From assembly GCA_024277115.1 (NCBI GenBank), contig JAJRVW010000125.1:1-63013 (forward strand): a stretch of DNA of 63,013 bases. Direction: 5' to 3'. Both the position numbers and the translations under genes were made by a program. The first letter of the stretch is position 1. Each line of letters starts with the position of its first letter. Below are positions 58,897 through 63,013 of this stretch, piece by piece. The notes beneath the pieces were generated by a model. It saw only the letters and a list, made by a program, of their open reading frames with translations. It had not been told where the DNA came from and did no database searches. Source of the stretch: Calditrichota bacterium (GTDB lineage: Bacteria; Calditrichota; Calditrichia; Calditrichales; J004).

Positions 58897-59451
58897 ATGA
58901 ATAACTCTATTTTAATAGTAGATGATGATGCTGGGCTGTTGGAGATGATCAGCGAAGGCCTTGAGGAACATGGTTATACCGTGACGGTTGCCTCACATCA
59001 CGAACAAGCATTAAAAATGATAAATCAAACGCCGGTCCGTTTTGCGCTTTTGGATTACGATCTTGGCGTACCTGGTTTAAACGGTGTTGAATTAGCCCAG
59101 AAAATCCGCTTTCAGGCGCCGGATGCGATTATTTTAATTATGACCGGCTATCAGAATATTAAATTTGCGGTCGAAGCTATGCGTGCTTTTAAATTTGATT
59201 ATATGATTAAACCTTTCAGGATCGATCAGGTAATTTCCGCTTTTGAGCGTTCTTTGCGTGAGTATGACCTTGTTGAAGAAAACAAAAATTTATACAGGTC
59301 TATTATTGAATTAGAAGAAGAGATAAGCAGTTTAAAAAGTGAAATTGCGGAGAAAAATAACACGGATGTAAAAATTATCAGTAAGGCATCAAAAAATGTT
59401 GTCTCCAATTCTAAGGCAGCCGATGTTTATAAGAAACAACAAAGATTATAA
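58897..59451 (+). CDS. Response regulator with C-terminal coiled coil
   Basis: 184 residues. REC: LIVDDDAGLLEMISEGL, FALLDYDLGVPGLNG and IKPFRIDQV. A helical segment (about 125-165, NLYRSIIELEEEISSLKSEI) follows, with no output domain. It lies between the REC-GAF gene and the NtrC-type gene, forming one operon of regulators. Confidence 0.88.
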   Translation: MNNSILIVDDDAGLLEMISEGLEEHGYTVTVASHHEQALKMINQTPVRFALLDYDLGVPGLNGVELAQKIRFQAPDAIILIMTGYQNIKFAVEAMRAFKFDYMIKPFRIDQVISAFERSLREYDLVEENKNLYRSIIELEEEISSLKSEIAEKNNTDVKIISKASKNVVSNSKAADVYKKQQRL

Positions 59452-59476
59452 AATATATCGCAGCTAAAAGGAAACC

Positions 59477-60853
59477 GTGTCAGAAAAAAAGAAAATACTC
59501 GTCGTAGATGATGATGAAGATTTGAGAATGATTACCAAAGAAAGTCTCGAATCTGAAAAATATATCGTTAAAGATGCCGAAAACGGAAACGCAGCATTAA
59601 AACTGCTCGAACAAGAAAAGTTTGACCTGATGATTACAGACTTGATGATGCCTGGTATAAAAGGGATAGAATTGCTCAACCTTGCTAAGAAGATCGATCC
59701 GGAAATTGGTGTGCTGCTTGTATCGGCCTATGGGACAGTAGAAACAGCTGTGGATGCAATGAAAGAGGGTGCATTTGATTTCATTACAAAACCATTTTCA
59801 ATCTCAAATATAGAGTCCCGCGTGAACAGGTTTTTTGAGTTCAAGTCTTTAAAATCTGAAAACAAGTTATTAAAAAAACAACTTGCCGGGCAAAAAATAC
59901 AAACAAAATTGATTGGCGAAAGTAAAGCTGCCCTTGACTTAAAATATCATATTGATATTGTTTCGCGCAGTAATGCCACTGTTTTTTTAAAAGGTGGAAG
60001 CGGTACAGGAAAAGAGGTTGTTGCCGAGGCGATCCACATGAAAAGTGAACGTTCGGATCAACCCTTTTTAAAAATTAATTGTGCAGCAGTACCGGAGACG
60101 CTTTTTGAAAGTACACTTTTTGGTCACATGAAGGGATCTTTCAGTGGGGCGCATAAAGATCAGAAGGGTATTTTTGAAGAATGTGATGGTGGTACTTTGT
60201 TACTGGATGAAATAAGTGAAATACCACTTACAATGCAGGCAAAACTTTTAAGAGTGCTACAGGAAATGCAGGTTATCCGTGTGGGGAGTACATCAGAAAT
60301 CTCCGTTGATGTGCGGATAATAGCAACAACAAATAAAGATATTAATGCGCTTGTTAACTCCAACCAGTTCCGGGAAGACCTGTTCTTTCGTCTCAATGTT
60401 TTTCCCATTGAGATGCCTACGCTTGATGAACGTAAAAGTGATATTCCCCTTTTGGTTAATTATTTTTTAGAATCGTTAAAAACCAAGTATAAGTATTCAA
60501 AAAAGACTCTTAATCCTGCAGCCCTCCAACTTCTTCTTGACTCAAAATGGCCTGGCAATATCAGGCAATTATATCATATTCTGGAGCGGGCAATTTTATT
60601 TTCCGGCCAGGATGAAGAGATAAAGACTATTCATTTGAAATTCGAAAATGGATTTGAAAGCAATCCTGCCACAAATATAAATGTTGCCGAAGTGGTGCCA
60701 CTTGCGGAGATGGAAAAACAGCTTATTTTTGCCGCCCTCAAAAAAACAAATAACCACCGTACACAAGCCGCAGAGCTTTTGGGTATCACTGTCAGAACAC
60801 TAAGAAACAAACTTCACCTCTTTGAGAAAGAGGAAGCTGACAAGGCGAATTAA
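59477..60853 (+). CDS. Sigma-54-dependent NtrC-family response regulator
   Basis: 458 residues. REC (VVDDDEDLRMIT, MITDLMMPGIKG) is followed by the AAA+ domain with Walker A GGSGTGKEVV, a GSFSGA loop in place of the usual GAFTGA sigma-54 contact, Walker B GGTLLLDEISEIPL, and a Fis-type helix-turn-helix (HRTQAAELLGITVRTLRNKL). It starts at GTG after AAAGGAAA. Targets are unknown; no TGGCAC-N5-TTGC promoter was found nearby. It may time flagellar or sensory genes. Confidence 0.95.
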   Translation: MSEKKKILVVDDDEDLRMITKESLESEKYIVKDAENGNAALKLLEQEKFDLMITDLMMPGIKGIELLNLAKKIDPEIGVLLVSAYGTVETAVDAMKEGAFDFITKPFSISNIESRVNRFFEFKSLKSENKLLKKQLAGQKIQTKLIGESKAALDLKYHIDIVSRSNATVFLKGGSGTGKEVVAEAIHMKSERSDQPFLKINCAAVPETLFESTLFGHMKGSFSGAHKDQKGIFEECDGGTLLLDEISEIPLTMQAKLLRVLQEMQVIRVGSTSEISVDVRIIATTNKDINALVNSNQFREDLFFRLNVFPIEMPTLDERKSDIPLLVNYFLESLKTKYKYSKKTLNPAALQLLLDSKWPGNIRQLYHILERAILFSGQDEEIKTIHLKFENGFESNPATNINVAEVVPLAEMEKQLIFAALKKTNNHRTQAAELLGITVRTLRNKLHLFEKEEADKAN

Positions 60854-60994
60854 AAGCTGGATTTTAGACATTGTTTATAGATAATGACAAAAAATTATTT
60901 GTACAAAATAGATGTTTGTGTTGATAAACCACGTGCTGTATTTTTCACCTTCTTTTCTACATAAAAAAATATCTGTCCACTTATTTACTTTCCC

Positions 60995-61023
60995 TTTAGA
61001 ACCTTCGCATCAATTCCGATATA
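60995..61023 (+). promoter_or_regulatory. Candidate promoter with flagellin-like spacing
   Basis: TTTAGAAC at 60995 and TTCCGATAT from 61014 place CGA 22 bases after the TTT, the same spacing as in both flagellin elements. It lies 30 bases before the REC gene at 61055. This would tie the last module to the same sigma factor, if the motif is real. Confidence 0.35.
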
Positions 61024-61054
61024 TGGTTTTATACAAAAATACGGGATAAAAATT

Positions 61055-61468
61055 ATGCGTGCTCTAATTGTTGAGGACGACTTCCGAAGTCGCATGCTAT
61101 TACAAAAATACCTTATGCCTTTTTTTGAAGTACATATTGCAGTGGATGGTAGAGAAGCCCTGCAAGCTTTTAACCTTGCCATAGAAGAAGAGGAGCCTTA
61201 TAAATTAATTTATCTCGATATTCTACTCCCAAGATTAGACGGTCAGGAATTTTTGATAGAGATTAGACAGATTGAGGAAAAATTGGGTTTGTTTGCCAGT
61301 GATGGTGTAAAAGTTGTAATGACTTCGGCATTAAAAGACAGTAAGAATGTTTTAGGGGCTTTTAAAACAGGATGCGAAGCATACCTTGTAAAACCGTTTG
61401 ACAGAAAAAAGTTTTTAGGGGTAATCGAAAAATTAAATTTGATAAAAACAACAGAACCTCAATCTTAA
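61055..61468 (+). CDS. Response regulator, REC only (copy 1 of a tandem pair)
   Basis: 137 residues. ALIVEDDFRSRMLLQKYL, LIYLDILLPRLDGQEF, VVMTSALKD and LVKPFDRKK mark an intact receiver. It is a paralogue of the next gene, with the same ALKDSKNV/ALDDSRNI insertion. Confidence 0.92.
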   Translation: MRALIVEDDFRSRMLLQKYLMPFFEVHIAVDGREALQAFNLAIEEEEPYKLIYLDILLPRLDGQEFLIEIRQIEEKLGLFASDGVKVVMTSALKDSKNVLGAFKTGCEAYLVKPFDRKKFLGVIEKLNLIKTTEPQS

Positions 61469-61481
61469 CTTGTGAGAAAAA

Positions 61482-61886
61482 ATGAAAGCGTTAATAGTTG
61501 AAGATGATTCTACAAGCAGAAAAATATTAGAACGTTTTTTAAATGATATTTTTAAAACCGACATTGCAATAGACGGTGAAGAAGCATGTATGGCATTTAA
61601 GCAGGCATTTACAGGTGATGATAAGTATGATGTAGTTTTCCTGGATATAATGATGCCCAAAAAGGATGGGCTCGAGGTTTTAGATGAACTACGAAAATTT
61701 GAGGAAAAAAATGGGGTATTGGGTCTTGATGGTGTGAAAATAATCATGACATCGGCACTCGATGACAGTAGAAATATTTTAAACGCATTTAAAGGTGGCT
61801 GCGAGGGATATATTGTAAAGCCATATTCAAAAAAAAATATATATGATAAAATAGAAGAATTGGGCTTAATCAATCAGGAAGTTTAA
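61482..61886 (+). CDS. Response regulator, REC only (copy 2 of a tandem pair)
   Basis: 134 residues, similar to the previous gene along its length (ALIVEDDSTSRKILERFL, VVFLDIMMPKKDGLEV, IVKPYSKKN). The pair is the first half of a module with an RsbW-like kinase, a STAS protein and a CheA-like protein. Confidence 0.92.
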   Translation: MKALIVEDDSTSRKILERFLNDIFKTDIAIDGEEACMAFKQAFTGDDKYDVVFLDIMMPKKDGLEVLDELRKFEEKNGVLGLDGVKIIMTSALDDSRNILNAFKGGCEGYIVKPYSKKNIYDKIEELGLINQEV

Positions 61887-61906
61887 TCTTAAATCAATGT
61901 TGCCAA

Positions 61907-62368
61907 ATGAAAACTTTTGAAGCAAATGGTTGTGATAAATCTTTGAAGCTTGACATACAATCAAGTTTTAAACATATAGATGGAATGATTGAGAAAGTAT
62001 TGAATTATTTAAAACAAGAAGTACGATGTTTCGATTCTTTTGAGATTAATGTTATACTGCGTGAGTTGTTAACAAATGCAATAAAACATGGTAATAAAAA
62101 TGATGAATCCAAAAAGGTGCTTTTCGTTTTAAGGTGTTATGAGAATAGGTTGCAATTTCGAATAAAAGACGAAGGACAAGGTTTTGATCCGGTAAAAGAA
62201 TTAAATGAAAAATCGGATATATTAACTCCACATGGGATGGGGATGACTATTATTACATCCTTGGGTTATCATCTGGAGTATGACCAGGAAGAAAACTATT
62301 TAGTTGCTACAAAAAAAGTTATCGATAAAAATAATATTCTAGAGGGGAATAATTATGAGCCAGAATGA
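61907..62368 (+). CDS. RsbW/SpoIIAB-like ATP-binding protein
   Basis: 153 residues. GHKL ATPase: the N-box ILRELLTNAIKHGNK, then FRIKDEGQGFDP and the G2-type HGMGMTII. It is of the anti-sigma serine kinase type that phosphorylates a STAS partner. The next gene encodes such a partner, overlapping by 14 bases, so they are translationally coupled. No sigma factor is adjacent. Confidence 0.88.
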   Translation: MKTFEANGCDKSLKLDIQSSFKHIDGMIEKVLNYLKQEVRCFDSFEINVILRELLTNAIKHGNKNDESKKVLFVLRCYENRLQFRIKDEGQGFDPVKELNEKSDILTPHGMGMTIITSLGYHLEYDQEENYLVATKKVIDKNNILEGNNYEPE

Positions 62369-62642
62369 TGGCATAATCGTATATCCAGATTATGATATTA
62401 CTACATCAACGTGTGATCAGCTAAGGGATGAACTTCTAAAATCATTCCAGGATGGCATACATCATATTACAATAGATTTTAAGAAAGTTAATATTATTGA
62501 TTCTACAGGATTGTCTGTCCTCATTTCGGCACATAATTCGTTAAAGAAAGATGGCGAGAGGCTAAAACTGGTGAATGTATCCGATAATATTTTAAAGCTT
62601 TTATCAATTACGCGTTTAGACAAACATTTTACAGTGAATTGA
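62355..62642 (+). CDS. STAS-domain anti-sigma-factor antagonist
   Basis: 95 residues. The STAS core HITIDFKKVNIIDSTGLSVL has the phosphorylatable Ser in DSTGLSVL. It would be phosphorylated by the RsbW-like protein just upstream. GAGGGGAAT is a good ribosome binding site inside the upstream gene. Confidence 0.9.
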   Translation: MSQNDGIIVYPDYDITTSTCDQLRDELLKSFQDGIHHITIDFKKVNIIDSTGLSVLISAHNSLKKDGERLKLVNVSDNILKLLSITRLDKHFTVN

Positions 62643-62713
62643 GCTAAAAAACGATATTTGTTCTGTAAGAAGGTTTAAAATTTTAATAAGATTATAAATT
62701 TGAGGATTTTACA

Positions 62714-63013
62714 ATGGCAATGATCGAAGATGATGAGATTATCCAGGTATTTATTGAAGAATCAGTAGAACACATTGATGGGATTGAAACCGATCTATTA
62801 GATATTGAAAAAGACGGGAAAAATATAAATGTTGATCTGGTCAACAAAGTATTTAGGGCTATTCATTCGGTCAAGGGTGGCGCTGGCTTTCTTGGTTTGG
62901 AACATATAAAGGAATTGGCCCATGAAATGGAGAATATTTTAAACCTGATCCGCAATGTGGAATTGGTGCCCGATTCTAATCTTATCAATATTTTGCTTGA
63001 TGCCACAGATAAA
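62714..63013 (+). CDS. CheA-like protein, N-terminal Hpt domain (cut by the window end)
   Basis: One hundred codons are visible, open to the right edge. The Hpt motif AIHSVKGGAGFLGLEHIKEL lies near residue 57, like the first Hpt of cheA at 41154. TTGAGG precedes the ATG. It is likely a second CheA or an Hpt-containing kinase fed by the REC pair and partner-switch genes upstream. Whether ATPase and CheW-like domains follow cannot be seen. Confidence 0.85.
   Translation, partial: MAMIEDDEIIQVFIEESVEHIDGIETDLLDIEKDGKNINVDLVNKVFRAIHSVKGGAGFLGLEHIKELAHEMENILNLIRNVELVPDSNLINILLDATDK

Noticed and set aside
1-63013. General reassignment of TAA to an amino acid
   Set aside because: TAA is the normal end of many intact genes here (cheR, dcd, flagellins, fliS); only three genes have an internal TAA.

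Overview
The window looks like chromosomal DNA of a flagellated, didermic, low-to-medium GC bacterium, most likely from the FCB side of the tree (Calditrichota- or Marinimicrobia-like). That is an inference from gene content: a GWxTD-domain protein, REC-PATAN and PAS-kinase-REC proteins, FapA/DUF342 proteins, M61 and M49 peptidases, lipoprotein-type signals and frequent TTG/GTG starts. No rRNA, tRNA, CRISPR array or complete transposase gene was found.

Layout. (1) 1-1854: the end of a type I restriction subunit (hsdR) and a YgjP-like metallopeptidase, AT-rich and followed by 390 bases without a gene. (2) 2247-24766: housekeeping and accessory metabolism: M61 peptidase, hydrolase, uvrB, purD, cdsA, a peptide-type binding lipoprotein, REC-PATAN regulator, tldD, GWxTD protein, radC, acyl-CoA carboxylase beta, dcd, PAP2 phosphatase, thioredoxin-like protein, AI-2E-type permease and a dipeptidyl-peptidase III. 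(3) 24846-27800: rfbB, rfbA and rfbC for dTDP-sugar synthesis, with a small GxxExxY gene bounded by inverted repeats between rfbB and rfbA. (4) 27814-31557: a hybrid kinase and a lytic transglycosylase. (5) 31760-36774: flagellar filament genes: two near-identical flagellins, fliS, fliD, flaG, a FlgN/FliT-like chaperone and flgM. (6) 36785-63013: a large sensory region with hybrid kinases, two FapA/DUF342 proteins, a cheA with two Hpt domains, a globin-coupled chemoreceptor, cheW, a periplasmic protein next to a poly-HAMP chemoreceptor, cheR-cheB-cheD-cheY-cheX, cheY-cheZ, response regulators including an NtrC-type sigma-54 activator, and a final module REC-REC-RsbW-like kinase-STAS-CheA-like that runs off the right edge.

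How it works together. Regions 5 and 6 would build a filament and control its rotation. Receptors feed CheA/CheW and then CheY. CheR, CheB and CheD adapt the receptors, and both CheZ and a CheX-like protein could dephosphorylate CheY. FlgM and a promoter-like motif shared by both flagellins point to sigma-28 control. The last module joins chemotaxis-type phosphotransfer to partner-switching proteins.

Two things stand out. First, six genes are interrupted: three by in-frame TAA codons and three by an apparent single missing A. This may be assembly error, recent decay or recoding, and sequence alone cannot tell which. Second, two small orphan genes (four-helix-bundle and GxxExxY) each sit between imperfect terminal inverted repeats, and a third inverted-repeat-bounded segment lies at 38756-39053. 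They look like small mobile cassettes.
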